In this document: piece by piece, positions 52,712 to 62,394 of the stretch
Position numbering within the stretch: position 1 is the first letter of the stretch
Layout of the letters: each line of letters opens with the position of its first letter
Assembly: GCF_027270315.1 (NCBI RefSeq)
Contig: NZ_CP114413.1
Coordinates: 6,014,001-6,078,000, forward strand
DNA length: 64,000 bases
From: Streptomyces cinnabarinus
Lineage (GTDB): Bacteria > Actinomycetota > Actinomycetes > Streptomycetales > Streptomycetaceae
Direction: 5' to 3'
Notes under the pieces: generated by a model
Told to the model about the DNA's origin: nothing
Seen by the model: only the letters and a program-made list of their open reading frames with translations
Database searches by the model: none
Translations under genes and position numbers: made by a program

Positions 52712-53530
52712 GTGAGTGCTGACCAGACCCAGCTCGCCTTTGACTGGAGCTGTCGGATCATGTCCGACAACGGGTGTGGTTTTCCGGCTCCGGGCCTGCA
52801 CTCGTTCCTCTTCGAGCCGATCGCCACGGTTGGCGGGTTCGAGTTCAACAAGGTGATGCTGCTCGCGCTCGTCACCACCCTTCTTGTCGTCAGCTTCTTC
52901 TGGGCTGCGTTCGGCAAGGCCAAGGTGGTCCCGGGCAAGCTGCAGATGGTCGGCGAGGCCGGTTACGACTTCGTGCGACGCGGCATCGTCTACGAGACCC
53001 TCGGCAAGAAGGAGGGCGAGAAGTACGTCCCCCTGATGGTCTCGCTGTTCTTCTTCATCTGGATCATGAACATCTGGTCCGTGATTCCGCTGGCACAGTT
53101 CCCGGTGTCGTCGATCATCGCCTTCCCGGCGGTCCTCGCGGCCATCGTCTGGATCCTCTGGGTCAGCCTGACGTTCAAGCGCCACGGATTCGTCGGCTTC
53201 TTCAAGAACATCACCGGCTACGACAAGTCGCTCGGTGCGGTGCTGCCGCTCGTCATGGTCATCGAGTTCTTCTCGAACCTGCTGGTCCGGCCGTTCACCC
53301 ACGCCGTCCGACTGTTCGCGAACATGTTCGCCGGTCACCTGATGCTGGTCATGTTCACCGTGGCCTCCTGGTACCTGCTGAACAGCTGGATGATCCCGGC
53401 CGCCGGTGTCTCCTTCGTCATGACGATGATCATGATCCTCTTCGAGCTTTTCGTGCAGGCGGTCCAGGCGTACGTCTTCGTGCTCCTCGCCTGCTCGTAC
53501 ATTCAGGGCGCTCTCGCCGAGCACCACTGA
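52712..53530 (+). CDS. atpB: ATP synthase F0 subunit a
   Basis: The 272-residue membrane subunit forms the proton channel with the c ring. The essential Arg is in LLVRPFTHAVRLFANMFAGH. The long GGFEFNKVMLLALVTTLLVV helix and the C-terminal VQAYVFVLLACSYIQ are typical. The GTG at 52712 follows GAAGGAG. Confidence 0.97.
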   Translation: MSADQTQLAFDWSCRIMSDNGCGFPAPGLHSFLFEPIATVGGFEFNKVMLLALVTTLLVVSFFWAAFGKAKVVPGKLQMVGEAGYDFVRRGIVYETLGKKEGEKYVPLMVSLFFFIWIMNIWSVIPLAQFPVSSIIAFPAVLAAIVWILWVSLTFKRHGFVGFFKNITGYDKSLGAVLPLVMVIEFFSNLLVRPFTHAVRLFANMFAGHLMLVMFTVASWYLLNSWMIPAAGVSFVMTMIMILFELFVQAVQAYVFVLLACSYIQGALAEHH

Positions 53531-53603
53531 GCCCCGCATCACCCACCCCCTGATCGTCCGGTGACCAACTCCCACCGGTCCGTAAAGAGAAGGAAGAATC
53601 AGC

Positions 53604-53840
53604 ATGGCTGCCACTGAGACCCTCGCTGCCGTCACCGGTTCGCTCGGCTCCATCGGCTACGGCCTGGCCGCGATCGGCCCCGGCGTCGGCGTCGGCATCA
53701 TCTTCGGTAACGGCACCCAGGCCCTGGCCCGTCAGCCCGAGGCTGCCGGTCTCATCCGTGCCAACCAGATCCTCGGCTTCGCTTTCTGTGAGGCGCTCGC
53801 CCTCATCGGCATCGTTATGCCGTTCGTGTTCGGTCAGTAA
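53604..53840 (+). CDS. atpE: ATP synthase F0 subunit c
   Basis: The 78-residue hairpin of two membrane helices forms the rotor ring. The loop is ARQPEAAG and the proton-binding Glu is in FCEALALIGIV. It follows atpB by 73 bases with a GAAGGAAG site. Confidence 0.98.
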   Translation: MAATETLAAVTGSLGSIGYGLAAIGPGVGVGIIFGNGTQALARQPEAAGLIRANQILGFAFCEALALIGIVMPFVFGQ

Positions 53841-53879
53841 GACCCCCTGACCCCACACGTTTCGACGAAAGGCACTGAC

Positions 53880-54431
53880 GTGATCGCCAACCTGGTACAG
53901 CTGGCGTCCGAGGGCGAGGAGCAGAACCCGCTCCTTCCTCCGGGCCCCGAGCTGCTCGTCGGCACCATCGCCTTCGCCATCGTGTTCTTCTTCTTCTGGA
54001 AGAAGCTGCTCCCGAACATCAACAAGGTTCTGGAGGAGCGCCGCGCGGCGATCGAAGGCGGTATCGAAGAGGCCGAGGCCATGAAGGTCGAGGCCCAGAG
54101 CGTCCTTGAGCAGTACAAGGCACAGCTCGCCGAGGCCCGGCACGAGGCCGCGCGTCTGCGCCAGGAGGCGCAGGAGCAGGGTGCCGCGCTCATCGCCGAG
54201 ATGCGTGCGGAGGGCCAGCGCCAGCGCGAGGAGATCGTCGCCGCGGGTCACTCCCAGATCGAGGCCGACCGCAAGGCCGCGTCCTCGGCGCTGCGTCAGG
54301 ACGTCGGCAAGCTCGCCACCGACCTGGCCGGCAAGCTCGTCGGCGAGTCCCTTGAGGACCACGCCCGCCAGAGCCGTGTCATCGACCGCTTCCTCGACGA
54401 GCTTGAGGAGAAGGCCGAGGCCACGCGATGA
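53880..54431 (+). CDS. atpF: ATP synthase F0 subunit b
   Basis: The 183-residue stator stalk has one membrane helix (LVGTIAFAIVFFFFWKKLL) and a long coiled coil rich in Glu, Ala and Arg. The GTG at 53880 lies 39 bases after atpE, and its stop overlaps atpH by ATGA. Confidence 0.97.
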   Translation: MIANLVQLASEGEEQNPLLPPGPELLVGTIAFAIVFFFFWKKLLPNINKVLEERRAAIEGGIEEAEAMKVEAQSVLEQYKAQLAEARHEAARLRQEAQEQGAALIAEMRAEGQRQREEIVAAGHSQIEADRKAASSALRQDVGKLATDLAGKLVGESLEDHARQSRVIDRFLDELEEKAEATR

Positions 54432-55243
54432 ACGGAGCGAGCCGCGAGGCCCTGGCAGCCGGACGTGAGCGTCTCGACGCGCTGACGGACAACACGTCCG
54501 TGGACGCGGCGCAGCTCGCCGGCGAGCTGGCGGCCGTCACCGCGCTGCTCGACCGCGAGGTGTCGCTGCGTCGGGTCCTCACCGACCCGGCGCAGGCCGG
54601 TGAGGCCAAGGCCGAGCTGGCCCAGCGGCTGCTCGGCGGCCAGGTCAGCGGCGAGACCGCGGACCTGCTGGCCGGCCTGGTGCGGTCCCGCTGGTCGCAG
54701 TCGCGCGACCTGGTGGACGCTCTGGAGCAGCTGGCGGACACCGCCGACCTCACCGCCGCGCAGCGCGCGGGCACGCTCGACAGCGTCGAGGACGAGCTGT
54801 TCCGGTTCGGCCGGATCATCTCCTCGAACACCGAGCTGCGGGCCGCGCTGACCAACCGCTCGGCCACCACCGCGGCCAAGAGCGAGCTGCTGCGCAGTCT
54901 GCTCGGCGGCCGGGCCGACGCTGCCACCGAGCGTCTGGTGACGCGCCTTGTGACCGCGCCGCGTGGACGTAGCCTGGAGTCGGGACTGGAGTCCCTGTCC
55001 AAGCTCGCCGCCGAGCGCCGGGACCGCATGGTCGCCGTGGTCACCTCCGCGGTGCCGCTGAGCGACGGCCAGAAGCAGCGCCTCGGCGCCTCGCTGGCGA
55101 AGCTCTACGGGCGTCGGATGCACCTCAACCTCGACGTGGACCCCGAGGTCCTCGGCGGGATCCGGGTGCAGGTCGGTGACGAGGTCATCAACGGCTCCCT
55201 CGCCGACCGCATCGAGGACGCCGGCCGCCGCCTGGCGGGCTGA
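54428..55243 (+). CDS. atpH: ATP synthase F1 subunit delta
   Basis: The 271-residue delta subunit links the b stalk to the alpha/beta ring. It is longer than the 180-residue enterobacterial form, as usual for actinobacteria. The C-terminal LYGRRMHLNLDVDPEVLGGI is the family signature. It overlaps atpF by four bases. Confidence 0.97.
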   Translation: MNGASREALAAGRERLDALTDNTSVDAAQLAGELAAVTALLDREVSLRRVLTDPAQAGEAKAELAQRLLGGQVSGETADLLAGLVRSRWSQSRDLVDALEQLADTADLTAAQRAGTLDSVEDELFRFGRIISSNTELRAALTNRSATTAAKSELLRSLLGGRADAATERLVTRLVTAPRGRSLESGLESLSKLAAERRDRMVAVVTSAVPLSDGQKQRLGASLAKLYGRRMHLNLDVDPEVLGGIRVQVGDEVINGSLADRIEDAGRRLAG

Positions 55244-55369
55244 GCAGTAACTCAATACGTAGTACGTACTTTCGACGGCCCTGGTTGGGCCGTACAGAAG
55301 AATCCTGGGGGTCGCCCCCAGACCCCCAAAGTGAAACTTCGGGCCCAACAAGGAGAGCAGGGAACCCAG

Positions 55370-56977
55370 ATGGCGGAGCTCACGATCCGGCCGGAGGAGA
55401 TCCGGGACGCACTGGAGACCTTCGTCCAGTCGTACAAGCCGGACGCGGCCTCGCGCGAGGAGGTCGGTACGGTCACCCTTGCCGGCGACGGCATCGCGAA
55501 GGTCGAGGGTCTGCCCTCGGCCATGGCCAACGAACTGCTGAAGTTCGAGGACGGCACCCTCGGCCTCGCGCTCAACCTGGAAGAGCGCGAGATCGGCGCC
55601 ATCGTCCTCGGTGAGTTCAGCGGCATCGAGGAGGGCCAGCCGGTGCAGCGCACCGGTGAGGTGCTCTCCGTGGCCGTCGGCGAGGGCTACCTCGGCCGCG
55701 TCGTCGACCCCCTCGGCAACCCGATCGACGGCCTCGGCGAGATCGAGACCAGCGGTCGTCGTGCCCTTGAGCTGCAGGCCCCCACGGTCATGCAGCGCAA
55801 GTCGGTGCACGAGCCGATGGAGACCGGCTACAAGGCCGTCGACGCGATGACCCCGATCGGCCGTGGCCAGCGTCAGCTGATCATCGGTGACCGCCAGACC
55901 GGCAAGACCGCCCTGGCCGTCGACACGATCATCAACCAGCGCGACAACTGGCGCACCGGCGACCCGAACAAGCAGGTCCGCTGCATCTACGTCGCCATCG
56001 GCCAGAAGGGCTCGACGATCGCGTCGGTCCGCCGCGCGCTGGAGGAGAACGGCGCGCTGGAGTACACGACCATCGTCGCCGCCCCGGCGTCCGACCCGGC
56101 CGGCTTCAAGTACCTGGCGCCGTACACCGGTTCGGCCATCGGTCAGCAGTGGATGTACGAGGGCAAGCACGTCCTCATCATCTTCGACGACCTGTCCAAG
56201 CAGGCCGACGCCTACCGTGCCGTGTCGCTGCTGCTGCGCCGCCCGCCGGGCCGTGAGGCCTACCCGGGTGACGTCTTCTACCTGCACTCCCGTCTGCTGG
56301 AGCGCTGCGCGAAGCTCTCCGACGACATGGGCAAGGGCTCGATGACGGGTCTCCCGATCGTCGAGACCAAGGCCAACGACGTCTCGGCGTTCATCCCGAC
56401 CAACGTCATCTCCATCACCGACGGCCAGTGCTTCCTGGAGTCGGACCTGTTCAACGCCGGTCAGCGCCCCGCGCTGAACGTCGGTATCTCCGTCTCCCGA
56501 GTCGGTGGTTCCGCGCAGCACAAGGCGATGAAGCAGGTTTCCGGCCGTCTCCGCGTCGACCTCGCCCAGTTCCGTGAGCTGGAGGCGTTCGCCGCCTTCG
56601 GTTCCGACCTGGACGCCGCGTCGAAGTCGCAGCTGGAGCGTGGTCAGCGCATGGTCGAGCTGCTGAAGCAGGCTCAGTACCAGCCGATGTCCACCGAGGA
56701 CCAGGTCGTCTCCGTGTGGGCCGGTACCACCGGCAAGATGGACGAGGTGCCGGTCGCCGACATCCGCCGCTTCGAGAAGGAGCTGCTGGAGTACCTGCAC
56801 CGCAAGGAGCAGGGCCTCATGACCTCCATCAAGGAGGGCGGCAAGCTCTCGGACGACACCCTCACCGCTGTCGCCGACGCCATCGCGGACTTCAAGAAGC
56901 AGTTCGAGACGTCGGACGGCAAGCTGCTCGGCGAGGACGCCCCGGCCGCCCCGAAGGCGACCAGCGCCTCCAAGTGA
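55370..56977 (+). CDS. atpA: ATP synthase F1 subunit alpha
   Basis: The 535-residue regulatory nucleotide-binding subunit has Walker A GDRQTGKTALA, VLIIFDDLSKQA and the alpha signature PPGREAYPGDVFYLHSRLL. The ATG at 55370 follows AAGGAGAG. A 126-base gap separates it from atpH, with a CCTGGGGGTCGCCCCCAG hairpin near 55304-55321. Confidence 0.98.
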   Translation: MAELTIRPEEIRDALETFVQSYKPDAASREEVGTVTLAGDGIAKVEGLPSAMANELLKFEDGTLGLALNLEEREIGAIVLGEFSGIEEGQPVQRTGEVLSVAVGEGYLGRVVDPLGNPIDGLGEIETSGRRALELQAPTVMQRKSVHEPMETGYKAVDAMTPIGRGQRQLIIGDRQTGKTALAVDTIINQRDNWRTGDPNKQVRCIYVAIGQKGSTIASVRRALEENGALEYTTIVAAPASDPAGFKYLAPYTGSAIGQQWMYEGKHVLIIFDDLSKQADAYRAVSLLLRRPPGREAYPGDVFYLHSRLLERCAKLSDDMGKGSMTGLPIVETKANDVSAFIPTNVISITDGQCFLESDLFNAGQRPALNVGISVSRVGGSAQHKAMKQVSGRLRVDLAQFRELEAFAAFGSDLDAASKSQLERGQRMVELLKQAQYQPMSTEDQVVSVWAGTTGKMDEVPVADIRRFEKELLEYLHRKEQGLMTSIKEGGKLSDDTLTAVADAIADFKKQFETSDGKLLGEDAPAAPKATSASK

Positions 56978-56998
56978 CGTAAGGAAGGGACCTGACTC

Positions 56999-57916
56999 AT
57001 GGGAGCCCAGCTCCGGGTCTACAAGCGTCGCATCCGATCCGTCACCGCGACCAAGAAGATCACGAAGGCGATGGAGATGATCGCCGCCTCGCGCGTCGTC
57101 AAGGCGCAGCGCAAGGTGGCCTCCTCCACGCCGTACGCGAAGGAACTGACCCGCGCGGTCACGGCGGTCGGTACCGGCTCGAACACCAAGCACCCGCTGA
57201 CCACCCAGGCCGAGACGGTCACGCGGTCCGCGGTGCTGCTCCTGACGAGCGACCGTGGTCTCGCCGGTGCCTTCAACTCCAACGCCATCAAGGCGGCGGA
57301 GCTGCTGACCGAGCGCCTGGAGCGCGAGGGCAAGCAGGTCGACACGTACATCGTCGGCCGGCGCGGTCTTGCGCACTACAACTTCCGTGAGCGCAAGGTC
57401 TCGGAGTCGTGGACCGGGTTCACGGACGAGCCGACGTACGCGGACGCCAAGAAGGTCGCGGCACCGCTGATCGAGGCCATCGAGAAGGACACGGCCGACG
57501 GCGGCGTGGACGAACTCCACATCGTCTTCACCGAGTTCGTCTCGATGATGACGCAGACGGCGCTCGGCGACCGTCTGCTGCCGCTCAGCCTCGAAGAGGT
57601 GGCGAAGGAGGAGGCCCCGAAGGGCGAGATCCTTCCGCTGTTCGACTTCGAGCCGTCGGCGGAGGACGTCCTCGACGCCCTCCTGCCGCGCTACGTGGAG
57701 AGCCGTATCTACAACGCGCTGCTCCAGTCGGCCGCTTCCAAGCACGCCGCCACGCGGCGCGCGATGAAGTCGGCCACCGACAACGCCGGAGAGCTCATCG
57801 AGAGCCTCTCCCGGCTTGCGAACGCGGCCCGCCAGGCCGAAATCACCCAGGAAATCAGCGAGATCGTCGGTGGCTCCGCAGCCCTGGCCGACGCGAGCGC
57901 GGGGAGTGACAGGTAA
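56999..57916 (+). CDS. atpG: ATP synthase F1 subunit gamma
   Basis: The 305-residue central shaft has the N-terminal helix LRVYKRRIRSVTATKKITKA, LLLTSDRGLAGAFN and the C-terminal signature ATDNAGELIESLSRLANAAR. It starts 21 bases after atpA with TAAGGAAGGG, and its stop abuts the atpD start. Confidence 0.98.
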   Translation: MGAQLRVYKRRIRSVTATKKITKAMEMIAASRVVKAQRKVASSTPYAKELTRAVTAVGTGSNTKHPLTTQAETVTRSAVLLLTSDRGLAGAFNSNAIKAAELLTERLEREGKQVDTYIVGRRGLAHYNFRERKVSESWTGFTDEPTYADAKKVAAPLIEAIEKDTADGGVDELHIVFTEFVSMMTQTALGDRLLPLSLEEVAKEEAPKGEILPLFDFEPSAEDVLDALLPRYVESRIYNALLQSAASKHAATRRAMKSATDNAGELIESLSRLANAARQAEITQEISEIVGGSAALADASAGSDR

Positions 57917-59353
57917 ATGACGACGACAGTTGAGACGGCCGCTGCCACGGGCCGCGTCGCCCGGGTCATCGGCCCGGTCGTCGACGTGGAGTTCCCCGTC
58001 GACGCGATGCCCGACATCTACAACGCCCTTCACGTCGAGGTGGCCGACCCGGCCAACGCCGGCGAGAGGAAGACGCTGACCCTGGAGGTCGCCCAGCACC
58101 TGGGTGACGGCCTGGTCCGCACCATCTCCATGCAGCCCACCGACGGTCTGGTCCGCCAGGCCGCGGTCACCGACACCGGTGCCTCCATCACGGTGCCCGT
58201 CGGTGACTTCACCAAGGGCAAGGTGTTCAACACCCTCGGTGAGGTGCTGAACGTCGATGAGTCCTACGACGGCGAGCGCTGGGGCATCCACCGCAAGGCG
58301 CCGAACTTCGACGAGCTCGAGTCGAAGACCGAGATGTTCGAGACCGGCGTCAAGGTCATCGACCTTCTCACCCCGTACGTCAAGGGTGGAAAGATCGGTC
58401 TGTTCGGTGGTGCCGGCGTCGGCAAGACGGTGCTCATCCAGGAGATGATCTACCGCGTCGCCAACAACCACGACGGTGTGTCGGTGTTCGCCGGTGTCGG
58501 TGAGCGCACCCGTGAGGGCAACGACCTGATCGAGGAGATGTCGGACTCCGGCGTCATCGACAAGACCGCGCTGGTCTTCGGTCAGATGGACGAGCCCCCG
58601 GGCACCCGTCTGCGCGTGGCCCTGGCCGGTCTGACCATGGCGGAGTACTTCCGCGATGTGCAGAAGCAGGACGTGCTGTTCTTCATCGACAACATCTTCC
58701 GCTTCACCCAGGCCGGTTCCGAGGTGTCGACCCTGCTCGGCCGGATGCCCTCCGCGGTGGGCTACCAGCCGAACCTGGCCGACGAGATGGGTCTCCTCCA
58801 GGAGCGCATCACCTCGACCCGTGGTCACTCGATCACCTCGATGCAGGCGATCTACGTCCCCGCGGACGACCTGACCGACCCGGCCCCGGCCACCACCTTC
58901 GCCCACCTCGACGCGACGACGGTTCTGTCCCGTCCGATCTCCGAGAAGGGCATCTACCCGGCCGTGGACCCGCTGGACTCCACGTCCCGCATCCTGGACC
59001 CGCGGTACATCGCGCAGGACCACTACGACGCCGCCATGCGCGTCAAGACGATCCTGCAGAAGTACAAGGACCTCCAGGACATCATCGCGATCCTCGGTAT
59101 CGACGAGCTCGGCGAGGAGGACAAGCTCGTCGTCCACCGTGCCCGTCGCGTGGAGCGCTTCCTGTCCCAGAACACCCACGTCGCCAAGCAGTTCACCGGC
59201 GTCGACGGGTCGGACGTCCCGCTGGAGGAGTCGATCGCGGCGTTCAACGCGATCTGTGACGGCGAGTACGACCACTTCCCGGAGCAGGCGTTCTTCATGT
59301 GCGGTGGTCTTGAGGACCTCAAGAACAACGCCAAGGAGCTGGGCGTCTCCTGA
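57917..59353 (+). CDS. atpD: ATP synthase F1 subunit beta
   Basis: The 478-residue catalytic subunit makes ATP from ADP and phosphate. Walker A is GGAGVGKTVLI, the catalytic Glu lies in GERTREGND, Walker B is VLFFIDNIFRF and the signature is PAVDPLDSTS. The ATG immediately follows the atpG stop. Confidence 0.99.
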   Translation: MTTTVETAAATGRVARVIGPVVDVEFPVDAMPDIYNALHVEVADPANAGERKTLTLEVAQHLGDGLVRTISMQPTDGLVRQAAVTDTGASITVPVGDFTKGKVFNTLGEVLNVDESYDGERWGIHRKAPNFDELESKTEMFETGVKVIDLLTPYVKGGKIGLFGGAGVGKTVLIQEMIYRVANNHDGVSVFAGVGERTREGNDLIEEMSDSGVIDKTALVFGQMDEPPGTRLRVALAGLTMAEYFRDVQKQDVLFFIDNIFRFTQAGSEVSTLLGRMPSAVGYQPNLADEMGLLQERITSTRGHSITSMQAIYVPADDLTDPAPATTFAHLDATTVLSRPISEKGIYPAVDPLDSTSRILDPRYIAQDHYDAAMRVKTILQKYKDLQDIIAILGIDELGEEDKLVVHRARRVERFLSQNTHVAKQFTGVDGSDVPLEESIAAFNAICDGEYDHFPEQAFFMCGGLEDLKNNAKELGVS

Positions 59354-59367
59354 GCCTCGCGCTCTTG

Positions 59368-59398
59368 AAGAGGGGGCGGGTACGTCCCGCCCCCTCTT
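59368..59398 (+). terminator. terminator-like hairpin between atpD and atpC
   Basis: AAGAGGGGGCGGG (59368-59380) pairs perfectly with 59386-59398 around a TACGT loop, followed by TC. It sits inside the operon, so it may partly terminate, protect the upstream mRNA, or set the level of epsilon. Confidence 0.85.
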
Positions 59399-59464
59399 TC
59401 ACGCCCACTAGACTTGTAACCAACACCCGGCACAACCGCCGGGTGGTGACCCGAGGAGCCACCC

Positions 59465-59839
59465 TTGGCTGCTGAGCTGCACGTCGCGCTGGTCGCGGCC
59501 GACCGAGAGGTCTGGTCCGGGCAGGCCACCCTGGTCGTCGCGCGCACCACGTCCGGCGACATCGGCGTCATGCCCGGTCACCAGCCGCTGCTCGGTGTGC
59601 TGGAGTCGGGCCCGGTGACCATCCGTACGAGTGAAGGTGGAACGGTCGTCGCCGCGGTGCACGGCGGTTTCATCTCGTTCGCGGACAACAAGCTGTCGCT
59701 GCTGGCCGAGATCGCCGAGTTGTCGGACGAGATCGATGTCCAGCGCGCGGAGCGGGCGCTGGAGCGCGCGAAGTCGGAGGCCGACGCCTCCGCCGAGCGT
59801 CGCGCCGATGTCCGCCTGCGTGCCGCGGCATCCCGCTGA
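59465..59839 (+). CDS. atpC: ATP synthase F1 subunit epsilon
   Basis: The 124-residue subunit has the beta-sandwich VALVAADREVWSGQATLVVA, then GVMPGHQPLLGVLESGPV, and a C-terminal helix pair. It inhibits ATP hydrolysis. The TTG at 59465 follows CGAGGAG. It lies behind the hairpin. Confidence 0.97.
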   Translation: MAAELHVALVAADREVWSGQATLVVARTTSGDIGVMPGHQPLLGVLESGPVTIRTSEGGTVVAAVHGGFISFADNKLSLLAEIAELSDEIDVQRAERALERAKSEADASAERRADVRLRAAASR

Positions 59840-59879
59840 TCCAGCCAGATCCAGCGGGGTCGCGCACGCGATGACGTCA

Positions 59880-59927
59880 CTCAGCCGCGGCTGGGACCGG
59901 AGCGATCCGGTGCCGGCCGCGGCTGAG
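59880..59927 (+). terminator. terminator of the atp operon
   Basis: A 12-bp perfect stem CTCAGCCGCGGC (59880-59891) pairs with 59916-59927. An inner ACCGGA/TCCGGT stem extends it, and a T6 run follows 13 bases later. Confidence 0.82.
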
Positions 59928-59998
59928 GCAGATATGGATGTTTTTTCCGTTCCGTTACCTGATCCGCAGGTACCTAGGAGACGAGGAGGTCGGTGTCG

Positions 59999-60445
59999 AT
60001 GGTCCTCGCTCTGACTGTGTGCGGAATCGTCGTGGCCCTGGTGGTGCTGGGGCTGTTCGTCTTCGGACTGCGCCGCAGACTCATCCAGCGCTCCGGTGGC
60101 ACCTTCGACTGCTCGCTTCGCTGGGACACCCCGGAGAAGACCGACACCAGCGGCAAGGGCTGGTCCTACGGCGTCGCCCGCTACAACGGCGACCGCATCG
60201 AGTGGTACCGCGTCTTCTCCTACGCCTATCGCCCGCGCCGCATCCTGGAGCGCGCCGCCATCGAGGTCGCCGGACGCCGGCTGCCCGAGGGCGAGGAGGA
60301 GCTGGCGCTGCTCTCCGACCATGTCGTGCTGGCCTGTCTGCACCGGGGCACGCGTCTTGAGCTCGCCATGAGCGAAGACGCGCTGACCGGTTTTCTCGCG
60401 TGGCTTGAGGCAGCCCCGCCCGGTCAGCGCGTCAATGTCGCCTAG
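59999..60445 (+). CDS. DUF2550 membrane protein
   Basis: The 148-residue protein has one N-terminal membrane helix (LTVCGIVVALVVLGLFVFGL) followed by a basic segment and a soluble PH-like domain (GGTFDCSLRW, then GVARYNGDRIEWYRVFSY). DUF2550 proteins follow atpC in actinobacteria. Function is unknown. The ATG at 59999 is preferred over the GTG at 59993 because of better spacing from GAGGAGGT. Confidence 0.9.
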   Translation: MVLALTVCGIVVALVVLGLFVFGLRRRLIQRSGGTFDCSLRWDTPEKTDTSGKGWSYGVARYNGDRIEWYRVFSYAYRPRRILERAAIEVAGRRLPEGEEELALLSDHVVLACLHRGTRLELAMSEDALTGFLAWLEAAPPGQRVNVA

Positions 60446-60470
60446 TTGCTGATGTTGCTGTTGTCGCCCG

Positions 60471-62297
60471 TTACTTCAGCCCGTTGCTGATGGCGCTCAC
60501 CAGCTCACCGTTGGTGGCGTCGCCGCTGAACTCCCAGAAGAAGGCGCCGCCCAGGCCCTGGCTCTTGGCCCAGCTCATCTTGGTGCCGATGGTGGCGGGA
60601 GTGTCGTACGACCACCAGTTGCTGCCGCAGTGGGCGTACGCGGTGCCGCCGACGGTGCCGGTGGTGGGGCAGGAGTTCTTGAGGATCTTGTAGTCCTCGA
60701 TACCGGCCTCGTAGGTGCCGGTCGCCGGGCCGGTGGCCGTGCCGCCGGGGGCGGACTGGGTCACGCCGGTCCAGCCGCGGCCGTAGAAGCCGATGCCGAG
60801 CAGGAGCTTGCTCGCCGGGACGCCCTTGGCCTTGAGCTTGGCGATGGCGGCCGCGGAGTTGAAGCCGTCCTTCGGGATGCCGCTGTACGACGTGAGCGGG
60901 GAGTGCGGGGCCGTCGGGCCGGTCTTGTCCCAGGCGCCGAAGTAGTCGTACGTCATCACGTTGTACCAGTCGAGGTACTGCGCGGCGCCGCCGTAGTCGG
61001 CCGCGTCGATCTTGCCGCCGGAGGAGGCGTCCGCGGTGATGGCGGCGGTGACCAGGTAGTTGGAGCCGAACTCGGCACGCAGTGCCTGGGAGAGGTTCTT
61101 GAAGGCCGCCGCGCCGGAGGTGTCACAGGTCAGACCGCAGGCGTTCGGGTACTCCCAGTCAATGTCGATGCCGTCGAAGACATCGGCCCAGCGCGGGTCC
61201 TCGACCACGGCCTTGCAGGACTTGGCGAACGCGGCCGGGTTGGCCGCGGCCTGGCCGAAGCCGCCGGAGTAGGTCCAGCCGCCGAACGAGTACAGCACCT
61301 TGATGTGCGGGTACTTGGCCTTCAGCTGGCGCAGCTGGTTGAAGTTGCCGCGCAGCGGCTGGTCCCAGGTGTCGGCGGTGCCGCTGACCGACTGGTCGGC
61401 GGTGTACGCCTTGTCATAGGCGGCGTAGGTGTCATCGACGGTGCACTTGCCGTCCTTGACGTTGCCGAACGCGTAGTTGATGTGGGTGATCTTGGACGCG
61501 GAGCCCGAGGTCACCAGGTTCTTGACATGGTAGTTGCGGCCGTAGACGCCCCACTCAGTGAAGTAGCCGAGGTTGACCTTGGAGCCGGGATCCGGGTCGG
61601 GGTCGGTGCCGCCGCCGGTGGTGCGGACCGCGACGGCGCCGCTGACCGGGCCGGTCTGGTCGGCGGTGTCCCGGGCCTGCACGGTGTAGGAGTAGTCCGT
61701 GCCGGCGGTCAGACCGCTGTCGGTGTAGCTGGTGCCGGTGACGGTGGCGACCTTGGTGCCGCCGCGCAGGACGTCGTAGTTCTTGATGCCCTTGTCGTCG
61801 GTGGCCGCGCTCCAGGCCAGCTTCACCGAGGTGTTGGTGATGTCGGAGGCGGTCGGGGTGCCCGGGGCGGAGGGTGCCGCGTCGCCGGGAACCGTGCCGC
61901 CGTCACAACTGCCGCCGTTGAGCTTGCAGTTGGACGGGGAGCCGGAGCCGGTGCCGTTGAAGCCGAAGGTGACCGAGGCGCCGGGGGCGAGGGTGCCGTT
62001 CCAGGACTTGTTCTTGGCGGTCCAGTGGGCGCCGGAGGAGCTGAAGTCGGCGTCCCAGCCGGAGCCGACGGAGGTGCCGGAGGGGAAGTCCCACTCCACC
62101 GTCCAGGAGGAGATGGTCGTGGTGCCGGTGTTCTTCACCGTCCACTTGCCCTCGAAGCCGGATCCCCAGTCCTGGGTCTTGGCGTAGGTGGCGGTGGCCT
62201 CGGTGGCCGCCTCGGCGGGGCTGGCGAGTCCGACCAGGCCGGCGAAGGGGAGCAACAGGGTCGCGAACCCTGCCGCGGCTCTGTGTCTGAAGCGCAT
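60471..62297 (-). CDS. chiC: secreted chitinase (CBM2, FnIII, GH18)
   Basis: A 608-residue exported enzyme: signal peptide ending near ASPAEAATE, a CBM2 cellulose/chitin-binding domain (TATYAKTQDWGSGFEGKWTV), an FnIII domain (APSAPGTPTASDITNTSVKL) and a GH18 catalytic domain. The DxxDxDxE motif is FDGIDIDWEYPN with the catalytic Glu. It cleaves chitin with retention. The ATG at 62297 follows GGGAGGCG. The order of domains matches S. coelicolor ChiC and Chi63 of S. plicatus. A dual DasR-like operator and promoter lie upstream. Confidence 0.95.
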   Translation of the reverse strand: MRFRHRAAAGFATLLLPFAGLVGLASPAEAATEATATYAKTQDWGSGFEGKWTVKNTGTTTISSWTVEWDFPSGTSVGSGWDADFSSSGAHWTAKNKSWNGTLAPGASVTFGFNGTGSGSPSNCKLNGGSCDGGTVPGDAAPSAPGTPTASDITNTSVKLAWSAATDDKGIKNYDVLRGGTKVATVTGTSYTDSGLTAGTDYSYTVQARDTADQTGPVSGAVAVRTTGGGTDPDPDPGSKVNLGYFTEWGVYGRNYHVKNLVTSGSASKITHINYAFGNVKDGKCTVDDTYAAYDKAYTADQSVSGTADTWDQPLRGNFNQLRQLKAKYPHIKVLYSFGGWTYSGGFGQAAANPAAFAKSCKAVVEDPRWADVFDGIDIDWEYPNACGLTCDTSGAAAFKNLSQALRAEFGSNYLVTAAITADASSGGKIDAADYGGAAQYLDWYNVMTYDYFGAWDKTGPTAPHSPLTSYSGIPKDGFNSAAAIAKLKAKGVPASKLLLGIGFYGRGWTGVTQSAPGGTATGPATGTYEAGIEDYKILKNSCPTTGTVGGTAYAHCGSNWWSYDTPATIGTKMSWAKSQGLGGAFFWEFSGDATNGELVSAISNGLK

Positions 62298-62365
62298 GCT
62301 GCGCCTCCCTGTCTGGGTAAGAGGGGTGAGAGGGCGTGCTGAGCCTTCACGCCCACGGTGCCGCG

Positions 62366-62394
62366 AGAATAGAAAGGTCTGGACCATAGGTCAA
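62366..62394 (-). promoter_or_regulatory. chiC promoter
   Basis: On the minus strand TTGACC (62394-62389), 17 bases, then TATTCT (62371-62366) form a good -35/-10 pair. The spacer is the second direct repeat. Confidence 0.85.

Noticed and set aside
55304..55321. Hairpin between atpH and atpA as a terminator
   Set aside because: It is a short stem, and atpA lies directly behind it in the operon, so it is mentioned only in the atpA entry.
54296..59275. Very long open frame on the minus strand across the atp genes
   Set aside because: It is the mirror of strongly biased G/C third positions in the atp genes, has low-complexity Arg/Gly/Val composition, and no family resemblance.
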